Shown one piece after another: positions 50,413 to 60,452 of a DNA stretch of 64,000 nt. Each line of letters begins with the position of its first letter. The first letter of the stretch is position 1. Location: positions 62,001 through 126,000 of the forward strand of contig NZ_JAEKPD010000010.1 of NCBI RefSeq assembly GCF_016412875.1, in the 5' to 3' direction. The DNA comes from Palleronia pontilimi (GTDB lineage Bacteria > Pseudomonadota > Alphaproteobacteria > Rhodobacterales > Rhodobacteraceae). The notes beneath the pieces were generated by a model that was given only the letters and a program-made list of their open reading frames with translations, had not been told where the DNA came from and did no database searches. Position numbers and translations under genes: made by a program.

Positions 50413-51783
50413 TCACGCGATGGCAGCCAAGATGCGCGCCCAGGACCGCATGCCGCGGTGAAAGCTGTCCATGTCATATTTCTCGTTGGGCGAATGGATC
50501 TGGTCGTCGCTGCGTCCGAAACCGATCAGCATCGAATCGATGCCCAGGATCTTCTGCATGTGGCCCGCCACCGGGATCGAGCCGCCCGCGCCGACATAGG
50601 CGGCCGGTTTCGGCCACTCGGCGCTGAGCGCCTGGCGCGCGGCCTCGAAGGCGGGGTCCGAGATGTCCATCCGGCTGGCCGGGGCCGCGCCGTGGTCGTG
50701 GAAGCTGACCGTGCAGTCGGGCGGCATCGCATCGCGCACCATGGCGCGGAATGCTTCGCGGATCTTCAGTGGATCCTGCGCGGCCACCAGCCGGAAGCTG
50801 ATCTTGGCGCTGGCCCGCGAAGGCAGCACCGTCTTGAAGCCCGCGCCCGCATATCCGCCCTTGATGCCGTTGACCTCGCATGTCGGGCGCGCCCAGATCT
50901 GCTGCAAGGCGCTGCGGTCCGCTTCGCCCGCCGGGTGCGACAGCCCGACCGCGCCCAGGAAACTTTCGGCGTCGAAATCCAGCGCGTCCCATTGGCGCGC
51001 GACCTCGTCCGAGATCTCTTCCACGTCATCGTAGAAGCCGGGCACCGTCACGCGGCCCTGCGCGTCGTGCAGCCCGGCCAGCACCTTGGCCAGCACCCGG
51101 ATCGGGTTCATGGCCGGGCCGCCGAACGCGCCCGAGTGCAGGTCCTTCGACGGGCCCTCGATGGTCACTTCCTCGCCTAGCAGACCGCGCAGCATGGTCG
51201 TGATGGCGGGGGTCTGCGGATCGTAAAGACCGGTGTCGCAGATCAGGCCCAGATCGGCGGAGAGCAGGTCGCGGTTCTGCTCGAGGAAGGGCACCAGCGA
51301 CGGCGAGCCGGATTCCTCTTCGCCCTCGAACAGGAAGGTCTGGCGCGCGGGCAGGGTGCCGTGGACCGCTTTCCAGGCGCGGCAGGCCTCGACGAAGGTC
51401 ATGAGCTGACCCTTGTCGTCCGCCGTGCCACGGCCGCGGATCACCTTGCCGTTCGGCCCGTCCTCAACCACAGGATCGAACGGATCGCGATCCCAAAGCT
51501 CAAGGGGATCAATCGGTTGCACGTCGTAGTGGCCGTAGAACAGCAGCGACCGGCCGCTGTCTCCGCCGTGGCCCACGACCATGGGATGACCGGGCGTCTG
51601 ATGCGCCGTGGCGGTCACGCCGATGCTGCTGAGGTCCTGCACCAGCCAGCGCGCGGCGTCGGCGACGTCGGACTTGTAGGCCGGATCGGTCGAGATCGAC
51701 GGGATGCGCAGGAACTCCTGCAGCCGCGTGACTGCCTGATCGAGATCGGCGTCGAGTTTGGAAAGGACGGCATCAAGGCTCAT
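50413..51783 (-). CDS. M20 family metallopeptidase (dipeptidase)
   Basis: A 456-residue M20 peptidase. Zinc ligands and catalytic residues lie in 'LLFYGHYDVQPIDP' (His, Asp), 'GRGTADDKGQLM' (Asp), 'FLFEGEEESGSPSL' (catalytic Glu and ligand Glu), 'CDTGLYD' and, near the end, 'GRSDDQIHSPNEKY' (His). A dimerisation domain sits at about 190-345. It resembles carnosinase/CNDP-type dipeptidases. No signal peptide is present, so it is cytoplasmic. The start at 51783 has GGAGCG upstream. It is divergent from hemA. Confidence 0.93.
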   Translation of the reverse strand: MSLDAVLSKLDADLDQAVTRLQEFLRIPSISTDPAYKSDVADAARWLVQDLSSIGVTATAHQTPGHPMVVGHGGDSGRSLLFYGHYDVQPIDPLELWDRDPFDPVVEDGPNGKVIRGRGTADDKGQLMTFVEACRAWKAVHGTLPARQTFLFEGEEESGSPSLVPFLEQNRDLLSADLGLICDTGLYDPQTPAITTMLRGLLGEEVTIEGPSKDLHSGAFGGPAMNPIRVLAKVLAGLHDAQGRVTVPGFYDDVEEISDEVARQWDALDFDAESFLGAVGLSHPAGEADRSALQQIWARPTCEVNGIKGGYAGAGFKTVLPSRASAKISFRLVAAQDPLKIREAFRAMVRDAMPPDCTVSFHDHGAAPASRMDISDPAFEAARQALSAEWPKPAAYVGAGGSIPVAGHMQKILGIDSMLIGFGRSDDQIHSPNEKYDMDSFHRGMRSWARILAAIA

Positions 51784-51934
51784 GGGACGCTCCGTACGGG
51801 GATATCCGGCGAGCCTAGCAGCGGTTTCCGGGCCGTCCAGAGCGGCGCCCCGGGTTGAGACAAATTAGCCCCTGTGACCTGCCGGGTTTTCGGACTATCT
51901 AGCGATCAAATCAGATTGAGGATGCTGCAGACCC

Positions 51935-53158
51935 GTGACGTATGACGCCCAGATCGACGCCGCCCTTCAGAAACTGCACGACGAAGGCCGCTATCGCACC
52001 TTCATCGACATCGCGCGCGAGCGGGGCAATTTTCCCCACGCGACCTGGACCCGGCCCGATGGGACGACGCGACCCGTAACCGTCTGGTGCGGCAACGATT
52101 ACCTGGGCATGGGCCAGCATCCTGCGGTGCTTCAGGCGATGCACGACGCGCTGGATGCCGTGGGCGCCGGATCCGGCGGCACGCGCAACATTTCGGGCAC
52201 GACGATCTATCACAAGGCGCTCGAGGCTGAGTTGGCCGATCTGCACGGCAAGGAAGCGGCGCTGCTGTTCACCAGCGCCTACATCGCCAACGATGCGACC
52301 CTGTCGACGCTGCCGAAGATCCTGCCGGGGCTTGTCATCTATTCCGATGCGCTGAACCATGCGTCGATGATCGAGGGCGTGCGCCGCAACGGCGGTGCCA
52401 AGCGCGTCTTCCGTCACAACGACGTGGCGCACCTGCGCGCGCTGCTGGAAGCCGATGATCCGCAGGCGCCCAAGCTGATCGCGTTCGAAAGCATCTACTC
52501 GATGGATGGCGACTTCGGGCCGATCGCCGAGATCTGTGACCTGGCCGAAGAATTCGGCGCGCTGACCTATATCGACGAGGTCCACGCTGTGGGCATGTAT
52601 GGCCCGCGCGGGGGTGGCGTGAGCGAGCGGGACGGGCTTGCGGGGCGCATCGACATCATCAACGGCACGCTGGCGAAGGCGTATGGCGTGATGGGCGGCT
52701 ACATCGCGGCCAGCGCGAAAATGTGCGACGCCATAAGGTCTTACGCGCCGGGCTTCATCTTCACTACGTCGCTGACCCCGTCCACGGCGGCGGGTGCTGC
52801 GGCCTCGGTCCGGCATCTAAAAACCGACCAGCACCTGCGCGACGTCCACCAGTCGCAGGCACGGACGCTGAAGATGCGGCTGAAGGGCCTGGGTCTGCCG
52901 CTGATCGATCACGGCAGTCATATCGTGCCGGTCCATGTGGGCGATCCGGTGCACTGCAAGATGATGTCGGATATGCTGCTGGAAACCTACGGGATCTACG
53001 TGCAACCGATCAACTTCCCGACCGTGCCCCGCGGCACCGAGCGGTTGCGCTTTACGCCTTCCCCGGTGCATGGACCCGATGAGGTTAACGCTTTGGTAAC
53101 CGCAATGGATGCATTGTGGTCGCAATGTGCGCTAAATCGCGCCGATCTGGCCGGATAA
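51935..53158 (+). CDS. hemA: 5-aminolevulinate synthase
   Basis: HemA condenses glycine and succinyl-CoA to 5-aminolevulinate, the first step of tetrapyrrole synthesis in alphaproteobacteria (C4 pathway). The 407-residue PLP enzyme has the N-terminal '[21 protein letters not shown]' (in part [10 protein letters not shown]), '[11 protein letters not shown]', 'GTRNISGTT', '[12 protein letters not shown]', and the PLP-binding Lys in '[15 protein letters not shown]'. GTG at 51935 gives MTYDAQID as in homologues. I see no convincing FNR box in the 151 nt upstream. Confidence 0.96.
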   Translation: MTYDAQIDAALQKLHDEGRYRTFIDIARERGNFPHATWTRPDGTTRPVTVWCGNDYLGMGQHPAVLQAMHDALDAVGAGSGGTRNISGTTIYHKALEAELADLHGKEAALLFTSAYIANDATLSTLPKILPGLVIYSDALNHASMIEGVRRNGGAKRVFRHNDVAHLRALLEADDPQAPKLIAFESIYSMDGDFGPIAEICDLAEEFGALTYIDEVHAVGMYGPRGGGVSERDGLAGRIDIINGTLAKAYGVMGGYIAASAKMCDAIRSYAPGFIFTTSLTPSTAAGAAASVRHLKTDQHLRDVHQSQARTLKMRLKGLGLPLIDHGSHIVPVHVGDPVHCKMMSDMLLETYGIYVQPINFPTVPRGTERLRFTPSPVHGPDEVNALVTAMDALWSQCALNRADLAG

Positions 53159-53305
53159 AATACGGTCTGTCCGCAAAAGAAGTGTCCACGTGGGTTTAAC
53201 CTGTGCTACTTTCGCTGCAAAAGAGCGGCCCAAGGCTCGAATCGCGGTATGGACACCCGGTTTGGCCTGCAAAAGGGCACGGATTAGTTGCGAGGGGTGC
53301 GGGAC

Positions 53306-54544
53306 ATGATCGGGCGTTTCCGCCAGCAGGAACCGGAGGAGGTCGAGATCAAGGGTTTCGATGATTTCGATCTGCGACTTGGTGATGTCATGCGGGGCGA
53401 ACGCGCCACGCTCGGCAAATCGCTTCTCGACGTCCAACGCGAACTGAAGATCAAGGCGACCTACATCGCCGCGATCGAGAACGCGGACCCCTCGGCGTTC
53501 GAGACGCCCGGCTTCATCGCGGGCTACGTCCGCTCTTACGCGCGCTATCTCGAACTGGATCCGGACTGGGCCTTCAAGGCGTTCTGCGTCGAGTCGAACT
53601 TCGAGACCGCCCATGGCATGTCCGAAGCCGCGTCGTCCAAGCGCAAGGAGGCGCGCGCGGCGCAGCAGGTGCGCGATCCCTTCCTGGACTCGCCCCTGGG
53701 CTTCGTGCCGAAAGGCGACAGCTTCCTCAGCCGGATCGAGCCCAGTGCCATCGGATCCGTCTGCGTGCTCTTCGCGCTGATTGGCCTGATCGGGTATGGC
53801 GGCTATTCGGTGCTGAACGAAGTGCAGAAGGTGCAGCTTGTGCCGGTCGACCAGGCGCCGCAGGTGGTGGCCGATATCGACCCGCTCGACAGCGCGCGCC
53901 CGCTTGTCCCGCAGGACGACGATGCGACCCAGATCGCCACCGCCGCACCCGAGAATTTTGACCGCCTTTACCGCCCGCAGGCGCTTGACGTGCCGGTGAT
54001 GGTTGCGCGTGACGGTCCCATCGCCAATCTCGACCCGCGCCACTCGGGCACGTTCAGCGGGCTTGGGCCCGCGCCGACACCGCCCGACCTGCCGGGACAA
54101 GACGTCCAGATCGCCGATGCCGATATCGTGCAGCCCGGGATGGGCCTGCCGGAATCGGCCGTCCAGGTCGTCACCGAAGCCGTGCCCGAGGTCCTTCTGG
54201 TGGCCGTGCGGCCAAGCTGGGTCAGGGTGCGCTCGGCCGATGGCACCACGATCTACGAGCAGACCATGCAGGAAGGCGACACCTTCGTGTTGCCCGCCAC
54301 CGAAGAGCCCGCGACCCTGCGCACCGGGGAATCCGGCGCGATCTATTTCAGCCTGAACGGAACGGCTTACGGCCCGGCGGGCGGCAACGGGCAGGTGACG
54401 TCGAACCTGGCGCTCAGCGTCGAGAACCTGACCCAGACATACCAGACGGCCGATATCGCCGCCGACCAGGCGCTTGCCCGCGTCGTGGCCGAGTTGCAGG
54501 CGACGCCCGCCCCCCCGGTCAACGACGTCCCGGTCGCCGAATAA
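53306..54544 (+). CDS. RodZ-like helix-turn-helix membrane protein
   Basis: A 412-residue bitopic protein. It has an N-terminal RodZ-type helix-turn-helix (about 28-110, 'LGDVMRGERATLGKSLLDVQ', 'YIAAIENADPSAFETPGFIAGYVRSYARYL' in part), one membrane helix (about 150-170, GSVCVLFALIGLIGYGGY), a long Asp/Pro/Ala linker, and a C-terminal DUF4115-like domain (about 295-385, 'VAVRPSWVRVRSADGTTIYE' in part). RodZ links MreB to the elongasome. The start at 53306 has GAGGGG upstream. It precedes ispG, as in many proteobacteria. Confidence 0.88.
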   Translation: MIGRFRQQEPEEVEIKGFDDFDLRLGDVMRGERATLGKSLLDVQRELKIKATYIAAIENADPSAFETPGFIAGYVRSYARYLELDPDWAFKAFCVESNFETAHGMSEAASSKRKEARAAQQVRDPFLDSPLGFVPKGDSFLSRIEPSAIGSVCVLFALIGLIGYGGYSVLNEVQKVQLVPVDQAPQVVADIDPLDSARPLVPQDDDATQIATAAPENFDRLYRPQALDVPVMVARDGPIANLDPRHSGTFSGLGPAPTPPDLPGQDVQIADADIVQPGMGLPESAVQVVTEAVPEVLLVAVRPSWVRVRSADGTTIYEQTMQEGDTFVLPATEEPATLRTGESGAIYFSLNGTAYGPAGGNGQVTSNLALSVENLTQTYQTADIAADQALARVVAELQATPAPPVNDVPVAE

Positions 54545-54616
54545 GATCGCCGCACCGGTTGGCTTCGACGGTCCCCGACATTAGGTCTGGGACATTGTGC
54601 AAGCCCGGAGCCCTCG

Positions 54617-55744
54617 ATGTCGCTGAACGCCGTCCGTCCCTGGAAGAACATCTATCGCCGCAAGTCGCGCCAGATCATGGTGGGTCGCGTCCCAGTGGGC
54701 GGCGACGCCCCTATCGCCGTCCAAACGATGACCAATACCGACAGCGGCGATGCGGCGGCGACGTTGAAACAGATCGTCGATTGCGCCGAGGCGGGGGCCG
54801 ATATCGTGCGGGTGTCCTGCCCCGATGTCGCCGCCACCACGGCCCTGCGCGAGATCTGCCGCGAAAGCCCGGTGCCGATCGTCGCGGACATCCATTTCCA
54901 CTACAAGCGCGCCATCGAGGCCGCCGAGGCGGGCGCGGCCTGCCTGCGGATCAATCCCGGCAATATCGGCGACGACAGCCGTGTGAAGGAAGTGATCCGC
55001 GCGGCGAAGGACCACGGGTGCTCAATCCGGATCGGCGTCAACGCGGGCTCGCTCGAGCGGGATTTGCTGGAGAAATACGGCGAGCCGTGCCCGGATGCGA
55101 TGGTCGAGTCGGGGCTGGACCACATCAAGATCCTGCAGGACAACGATTTCCACGAGTTCAAGATCAGCGTGAAAGCCAGCGACGTGTTCCTGAGCGCCGC
55201 TGCCTACCAGGGCATCGCCGACGCGACCGACGCGCCGATCCACCTGGGCATCACCGAAGCGGGCAGCCTGAATGCGGGCACGGTGAAATCAGCCATCGGG
55301 CTGGGCAACCTGCTGTGGATGGGGATCGGCGATACGCTTCGCGTCTCGCTCAGCGCCGATCCTGTGGAGGAGGTGCGGGTGGGGTACGAGATCCTGAAAT
55401 CGCTGGGCCTGCGGCACCGGGGCGTCAACATCATCTCGTGCCCCAGTTGTGCGCGGCAGGGGTTCGACGTGATCAAGACGGTGGAGATCCTGGAAGACCG
55501 GCTGGCCCATATCAAGACGCCCATGTCGCTGTCGATCATCGGATGCGTGGTAAACGGGCCGGGCGAGGCGCTGATGACCGACGTGGGCTTCACCGGAGGC
55601 GGCGCGGGGTCCGGGATGGTGTATCTCGCGGGCAAGCAAAGCCACAAACTGTCCAACGAGCAGATGGTCGAACACATCGTGGAACAGGTCGAAGCGCGCG
55701 CGGCGCAGATCGAGGCTGAAACCGCGGCCGAGGCGGCCGAGTAG
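54617..55744 (+). CDS. ispG: 4-hydroxy-3-methylbut-2-enyl diphosphate synthase (flavodoxin)
   Basis: IspG (GcpE) is the [4Fe-4S] enzyme of the MEP isoprenoid pathway that forms HMBPP. The 375-residue protein has the N-terminal barrel ('[19 protein letters not shown]' in part, '[16 protein letters not shown]', '[10 protein letters not shown]') and the cluster-binding domain with '[10 protein letters not shown]' and '[10 protein letters not shown]' (three Cys ligands). A Glu/Ala-rich tail ends the protein. It lies 72 nt after rodZ on the same strand. Confidence 0.96.
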   Translation: MSLNAVRPWKNIYRRKSRQIMVGRVPVGGDAPIAVQTMTNTDSGDAAATLKQIVDCAEAGADIVRVSCPDVAATTALREICRESPVPIVADIHFHYKRAIEAAEAGAACLRINPGNIGDDSRVKEVIRAAKDHGCSIRIGVNAGSLERDLLEKYGEPCPDAMVESGLDHIKILQDNDFHEFKISVKASDVFLSAAAYQGIADATDAPIHLGITEAGSLNAGTVKSAIGLGNLLWMGIGDTLRVSLSADPVEEVRVGYEILKSLGLRHRGVNIISCPSCARQGFDVIKTVEILEDRLAHIKTPMSLSIIGCVVNGPGEALMTDVGFTGGGAGSGMVYLAGKQSHKLSNEQMVEHIVEQVEARAAQIEAETAAEAAE

Positions 55745-55797
55745 GGCGCCCCGTCCTCGGGAAGAATTCAGAAGTTAAGGTCGGGATTGTTGCCGGG

Positions 55798-56175
55798 TCA
55801 GGCGTCGCGCTCGGCGGCGAGCTCCTCGACATCCTTGAACTTGATCGACTCGCCGCAGCCGCAGGCGTCCGCGACGTTGGGATTGCGGAACTTGAAGCCC
55901 GATTCCAGCAGGCTGATTTCGTAGTCGATCTCGGTGCCGAACAGGAACATCTGCGCCATGGGCGCTATCATCACCCGCGCATCGCCTTGTTCGACAAGCT
56001 CGTCATGGGCGTCGATCTCGGTCACGTAATCCATGGTATATTCCATGCCCGCGCAGCCGCCCTTCTTCACGCCGATGCGCAAGCCCTGGTGGCCATCACG
56101 CGCCATCAGCTTGGCGATCTGCTTTTCGGCGGCCGGGGTGATCGAGACGGCCTGCTTGCCGGGGATACCGAACAT
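55798..56175 (-). CDS. A-type iron-sulfur carrier (HesB/IscA/SufA family)
   Basis: A 125-residue A-type Fe-S carrier. Conserved cysteines lie in 'VKKGGCAGMEYTMDY' and the C-terminal 'ADACGCGESIKF', giving the CX(n)CGC pattern that binds a cluster between monomers. It transfers Fe-S clusters to apoproteins. AAGGAAG precedes the ATG. Between it and the sufT-like gene upstream lies an acetyltransferase, all on the minus strand. SufA and ErpA assignments cannot be separated by this view. Confidence 0.92.
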   Translation of the reverse strand: MFGIPGKQAVSITPAAEKQIAKLMARDGHQGLRIGVKKGGCAGMEYTMDYVTEIDAHDELVEQGDARVMIAPMAQMFLFGTEIDYEISLLESGFKFRNPNVADACGCGESIKFKDVEELAAERDA

Positions 56176-56268
56176 GGGTCACTTCCTTCGTGGTCTGGGT
56201 CCAAGGTAAGCGTGCGGGCGACGCGTCTCAAGGGGGCGATTGTCGCGTGCCCGACGAATAAAATACCG

Positions 56269-56817
56269 TTACCGCGCGGGGTTGCCCTTCACGGTCGTGT
56301 GCGCGGGCACATCCCGCGTGACCACCGCGCCCGCGCCGATGATCGCCCCGTCGCCCACGGTGACGCCCGGCAGCACGATGGCGCCACCGCCGATCCACAC
56401 GTCATCGCCGATGGTGATGGGCGCGCCGTTTTCGAGCATCTTGGCGCGGCTCGGAGCGTCGCGCGGATGGTCCGCGGTCAGCAGTTGCACGTAGGGGCCG
56501 ATCGCCGCGCGGTGGCCGATGCGGATTTCGCAGACGTCCAGAAAATAGCAGCCATAATTGGCGAAGACATGATCGCCGATATGCAGGTTGAAGCCATAAT
56601 CCACGTAGAACGGCGCGCGAAGGGCCGGGGCCGCGCCGTAGCTGCCCAGCAGCGCGGCCAGAAGCGGGCCGCGGGCGTCTTCGCCGACGATGGTCTGGTT
56701 ATAGGCTCTGAGCAGGCTTTGCGCCCGGGTGCGTGCGGCGCTCAGTTCCGGGTCACCGGGATGGTAGAGCGCACCCGCCACCATCCGTTCGCGCATGGTT
56801 CGGGCGTCGCCCGTCAC
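56269..56817 (-). CDS. Maltose/galactoside O-acetyltransferase-like hexapeptide enzyme
   Basis: A 182-residue left-handed beta-helix acetyltransferase (Maa/LacA/NodL family). '[22 protein letters not shown]' (in part LYHPGDPEL) is the N-terminal signature. '[22 protein letters not shown]' (in part [14 protein letters not shown]) leads to the helix, and '[33 protein letters not shown]' (in part [12 protein letters not shown]) holds the hexapeptide repeats. It acetylates a sugar hydroxyl. GTG at 56817 overlaps the sufT-like stop (GTGA); ATG at 56796 is an alternative start. Confidence 0.9.
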   Translation of the reverse strand: MTGDARTMRERMVAGALYHPGDPELSAARTRAQSLLRAYNQTIVGEDARGPLLAALLGSYGAAPALRAPFYVDYGFNLHIGDHVFANYGCYFLDVCEIRIGHRAAIGPYVQLLTADHPRDAPSRAKMLENGAPITIGDDVWIGGGAIVLPGVTVGDGAIIGAGAVVTRDVPAHTTVKGNPAR

Positions 56818-57179
56818 ATGAAGCCCAGTTCCAGCCGGGCCTCGTCGGACATCATGTCCATGCCCCAGGGCGGCTCCCATGTCAGTTCCACGTCGACATG
56901 CTTGACGCCCGGCAGCGGCTCGATCGCCTCGGCCACCCAGCCCGGCATCTCACCCGCGACGGGGCAGCCGGGAGCGGTCAGCGTCATGGTGACGTGGACT
57001 TCGTTCTGGTCATTGATCTCGACGGTATAGACCAGCCCCAGATCGTAGATATTCACCGGGATTTCGGGGTCATAGACCGATCGGCACGCTTCGACGACCT
57101 GCTCGTGCAGGGGGTGGTCGGTCGAGGAGGGCTTGATCAGGGGGGCGCCTTCCATCTGGGGGGCGTCTGTGCTGCTCAT
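56814..57179 (-). CDS. sufT: SufT-like MIP18/DUF59 iron-sulfur assembly protein
   Basis: A 121-residue MIP18-family protein. '[22 protein letters not shown]' (in part [18 protein letters not shown]) and '[15 protein letters not shown]' with its conserved Cys are the DUF59 signatures, and '[22 protein letters not shown]' (in part [14 protein letters not shown]) is typical of SufT. It assists maturation of Fe-S proteins. The start at 57179 (MSSTDAP) has GGAAGGGA upstream; the frame is open 14 codons further. It is translationally coupled to the sugar acetyltransferase. Confidence 0.92.
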   Translation of the reverse strand: MSSTDAPQMEGAPLIKPSSTDHPLHEQVVEACRSVYDPEIPVNIYDLGLVYTVEINDQNEVHVTMTLTAPGCPVAGEMPGWVAEAIEPLPGVKHVDVELTWEPPWGMDMMSDEARLELGFM

Positions 57180-57258
57180 CGCGTCTGGTCCCTTCCAGCG
57201 GCTATTTCCGACGAAAGACATAAGGATTTGCCGCGTCCGCGTCCAGCCCCCGGTGGCG

Positions 57259-58923
57259 TCAGGCGGCCATCTCGTCCACAGCGCCCTTGGGAAGCATCGG
57301 TGCGCCGGTTTCGTCCTCGATCTCGCGGGCGGCTTTCAGGATCGCTTCGCGGATGTCGCATTCGGCCTGCCACGCATCGCCCTGGTTCGGAATCGGCGCC
57401 TCGAAGCGGACCTGCTTGCCGAACGCATCCTGGCCGGTGACGATCACGCGGCATTCATCCTTCGGCTGCACCCGGTCGTCGCGTTCGGTGATGTCCATGA
57501 AGCGCTGGCGCAGCGCGTCGACATCGGCCTCTTGCGCGAGGGTCAGCAGCGAGAACCGGACCGAGCCGCCATCGACCATCGAGTAATTCTCGAACTCTTT
57601 CGAGACGAAATAGCTGACCGGCACCACCTTGCGCTGGCCGTTCCAGGTCTTCAGCTGCACGAAGGTGAAGTGGATGCGCTCGACCGTGCAGAACGTGCCG
57701 TCGAACTGAAGCTGATCGCCGATGCGGGCCGAGCGGTTGATGGCGATCTGCAGGCTGGCCAGGATATTGCCCAGCACGGTGCGCGCTGCGAAACCCAGGA
57801 TCAGCGTGATCGCACCGGCCGAGGCGAGAAGCGAAAAGCCGAGGCTGCGGAACACGTTGGCCGAGGCCAGCACGATCCCCGTCCCGATCAGCAAGGCGAC
57901 CACGATCGCGACCCGACGCCCGGCGGTCATCAGAGTGGCCAGGTTGCGGATCGTGGAATTGTCGGGATCGGCCAGTTTTTCGCTGTCGAAGGTCACGATC
58001 CGGTCCAGCGCCGTGTCGATCACCGACAGCGCGAACAAGAGCACCGCCCCGGTATAGCCGATCAGGGTCAGCGGTGTCAGGATCGAGGCGACCAGGCCCG
58101 ACACCGTGAAGACCTTCAGGGCGGCGACCAGCACCACGGTCGTGACGACCGCGATCGTGATCGGCCAGCGCACGGCGCGCAGCGTCACGCGCTCCCAGTA
58201 GCCCTGCTGTTCGTGCGACATGCGGCGGAACGCGTGCCAGGTGACGTATCCCGATATCCAGGCGAGTGCCGCGATGATCGGCAAGCCGACCAGTTCCCAC
58301 ACCTTCAGGCCCAGTATGGTTTCGGCGCGCAGCCAGCCGGGCAGGTTGCGTTCCAGATCGCTGGGCCCGTAGGCGGCGTAGAGGTCGGGGATCTGGCTGA
58401 CGGTGCGCTGCGAGAAGACCCAGACCGGGTCGCCGCCCTCGGGCCGCACCCGGTTCAGCCGGATCGCCGCCTCGCGGTCGCCATCGTCGAGCACGCCGAT
58501 GAGGATGGAGCGGCGCGGCTCGCCTGCCATGGCGACGTTGCTGGATTGAACCGCGTTCAGCGCGTCGGGCCGTTCCAGCAGCAAGCGCCATGACAGGACC
58601 GCCTGTTGCTTCAGGATCAGGTTCAGCTGTTCGGCCAGGCGCGGACCCAGCACCGGTTGGTCGACCGGATCGAACGCGCTCAGATCCAGGGCGTGGGCCA
58701 TGGCGGGATCGCCCAGCTCGGCCAGGTCCAGAAACGTCTCGGCGGCCCCCTGGGGTGTGCGCAGATCCACGTAATCGGGGCGCGGCGGCAGGCCCGGGTT
58801 CAGCGTCTCTACCGTGAAATAGGTGCCGACGGGGCCGTCGGTGTCGGTCGATTGCGCGGTGAGCGGTCCGGACAGGCAAACCGCCAGGATCGCCGCGAGG
58901 ATGCGAAGATTGAAGTGTCCCAT
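57259..58923 (-). CDS. Exported-domain mechanosensitive channel of the MscS family
   Basis: A 554-residue MscS-type protein. A signal peptide (MGHFNLRILAAILAVCLSGPLTA, in part ILAAILAVCLSGP) is followed by a soluble periplasmic domain (about 30-200). Then come five or so membrane helices and the MscS core (about 365-480), with the pore-lining TM3 'ASAGAITLILGFAARTVLGNILASLQIA' (in part GAITLILGFAARTVLGN) and the beta domain 'IGDQLQFDGTFCTVERIHFTFVQL' (in part IGDQLQFDG). It should release solutes on hypo-osmotic shock. It lies 34 nt downstream of the RimK fusion gene and is likely co-transcribed. Confidence 0.9.
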   Translation of the reverse strand: MGHFNLRILAAILAVCLSGPLTAQSTDTDGPVGTYFTVETLNPGLPPRPDYVDLRTPQGAAETFLDLAELGDPAMAHALDLSAFDPVDQPVLGPRLAEQLNLILKQQAVLSWRLLLERPDALNAVQSSNVAMAGEPRRSILIGVLDDGDREAAIRLNRVRPEGGDPVWVFSQRTVSQIPDLYAAYGPSDLERNLPGWLRAETILGLKVWELVGLPIIAALAWISGYVTWHAFRRMSHEQQGYWERVTLRAVRWPITIAVVTTVVLVAALKVFTVSGLVASILTPLTLIGYTGAVLLFALSVIDTALDRIVTFDSEKLADPDNSTIRNLATLMTAGRRVAIVVALLIGTGIVLASANVFRSLGFSLLASAGAITLILGFAARTVLGNILASLQIAINRSARIGDQLQFDGTFCTVERIHFTFVQLKTWNGQRKVVPVSYFVSKEFENYSMVDGGSVRFSLLTLAQEADVDALRQRFMDITERDDRVQPKDECRVIVTGQDAFGKQVRFEAPIPNQGDAWQAECDIREAILKAAREIEDETGAPMLPKGAVDEMAA

Positions 58924-58957
58924 GCGGAGCAACGACGCGAAGCGCGCGCGGGTTCCC

Positions 58958-60358
58958 TCAGGCCGATTTCCTGGAGCGGCGGGCCTTGCGGACCGGCACA
59001 GGGCGCGCGCGCTTTTCGATCATGTCGTAAAGCATCCCGGCGATGTCCTTGCCGCTTGCCTTTTCGACCCCTTCGAGCCCGGGGGACGAATTCACCTCGA
59101 GCACCTTGGGCCCGTCAGCGGCGCGCAGCAGGTCGACGCCGGCCAGCCCCAGGCCGAACGCCTTTGCGGCCCGCTGCGCCGTCTCGCGCTCGGTCTTGGT
59201 GATGCGGACGGGGGCCGCCTGTCCGCCCAGGTGCAGGTTCGAGCGGAAATCGCCCGGGGCCCCGGTGCGCTTGATCGACGCCACGACCTTGCCGTCCATG
59301 ACCAGGCAACGGATATCTTCGCCCGCTGCTTCCTTGACGAATTGCTGCACCAGGAAATTGGCGCTTAGGCCGCGGAACGCGGTGATGACCGATTCTGCCG
59401 CCTTCTTGGTCTCGGCCAGGACGACGCCCTTGCCTTGGGTCGATTCCAGCAGCTTCACAATCAACGGCGCGCTGCCCACGAGCTCCATCAGGTTGCCCGT
59501 ATCCTTGGGCGACGCCGCGAAGGCGGTGGTGGGCATCCCGATCTTCTGTCGCGCGAGCACCTGGTGGGCGTGCAGCTTGTCGCGGCTGGCGGTGATGCCC
59601 GCGCTGCCGTTGATGCACCACGTGCCGATGGTTTCGAACTGCCGGATGATGGCGGTGCCGTAGGGCGTGATCGACGCGCCGATGCGCGGGATCACCGCGT
59701 CGTAGCGGGGCAGGCGCTTGCCGTCGTAATGGATATCGGGCGCCATGGCGTTCAGCGTCATGTAGCAGCGCAAGGTGTCGATGACCTCGACAGTGTGGCC
59801 GCGCTGCTCGCCTTCTTCCACGATACGCCGGGTCGAATAGCTCATGGTTTCGCGGCTGAGCACGGCGATGCGCAGAGCGCGGTCCGGCGCGACCTCGCGC
59901 ACCTTCGAGGACGAATAGACATCGTAATCCAGCCTGGGCTGGCAGAACGATTCGTTCGGCGACACGATCACGTTCTCGCTGAAGGCCTGGCGGCCGAGCA
60001 GCATCCGGTACTGCATCGCGCCGCGGTCGCTGAGGGTCAATTCCACCGGCCATTCGCGCCCATCCACCCGCATCCGCGTCTCGATGACGTAGCGCAGTTC
60101 CGCCTCGCCGTTGCTCGACGTCACTTCGCGGCGGTCCACCACCGGGGCCGAGCAGGCGATGGCAAGCTCGGGGCGGCTGGGGATGGGGTGCATGAGAAAC
60201 CGCACCTTGGGTCTGCTGGCGGCGCCGAAGGGCTCGATATCGGACGCGTGCAGCGCGCTGGTCTTCGCGCCGGTATCCACCTTGGCCTTGAGCGCGGGCA
60301 GGCCGAGATCGGGCAGCGACACCCATTCTTCCCATCCCAGTTTCAGCGGCTCAGACAT
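58958..60358 (-). CDS. rimK: Fusion of a retropepsin-like (RimB-type) protease domain with a RimK ATP-grasp ligase
   Basis: A 466-residue two-domain protein. Residues about 5-155 are an ATP-dependent-zinc-protease-like (retropepsin fold) domain with 'LKAKVDTGAKTSALHA', where D28-T-G is the catalytic motif. Residues about 165-450 are a RimK-type ATP-grasp ligase ('IAVLSRETMSYSTRR', 'PLIVKLLESTQGKGVVLAET' in part, 'EVNSSPGLEGVEK'). RimK adds Glu to the C-terminus of ribosomal protein S6, and RimB-type proteases remove the chain. Fusing them suggests a synthesise-and-trim enzyme. The tail is Arg/Lys-rich. AGGAGGG precedes the ATG at 60358. Confidence 0.93.
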   Translation of the reverse strand: MSEPLKLGWEEWVSLPDLGLPALKAKVDTGAKTSALHASDIEPFGAASRPKVRFLMHPIPSRPELAIACSAPVVDRREVTSSNGEAELRYVIETRMRVDGREWPVELTLSDRGAMQYRMLLGRQAFSENVIVSPNESFCQPRLDYDVYSSSKVREVAPDRALRIAVLSRETMSYSTRRIVEEGEQRGHTVEVIDTLRCYMTLNAMAPDIHYDGKRLPRYDAVIPRIGASITPYGTAIIRQFETIGTWCINGSAGITASRDKLHAHQVLARQKIGMPTTAFAASPKDTGNLMELVGSAPLIVKLLESTQGKGVVLAETKKAAESVITAFRGLSANFLVQQFVKEAAGEDIRCLVMDGKVVASIKRTGAPGDFRSNLHLGGQAAPVRITKTERETAQRAAKAFGLGLAGVDLLRAADGPKVLEVNSSPGLEGVEKASGKDIAGMLYDMIEKRARPVPVRKARRSRKSA

Positions 60359-60452
60359 GGACGACCCTCCTGCAGTTGGCCGCGTCTGTGCCACAGGGCG
60401 CGGGGCGGTGAAAGGGCTGGCGGGCGGTCGGGCGCTCTGCTTCAGTGTCGCC

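Noticed and set aside
51784-51934. Possible FNR/FnrL box upstream of hemA (TTGAGACA, ATCAA and ATTGA fragments)
   Set aside because: No TTGAT-N4-ATCAA arrangement exists; the half-sites occur in the wrong order or spacing.
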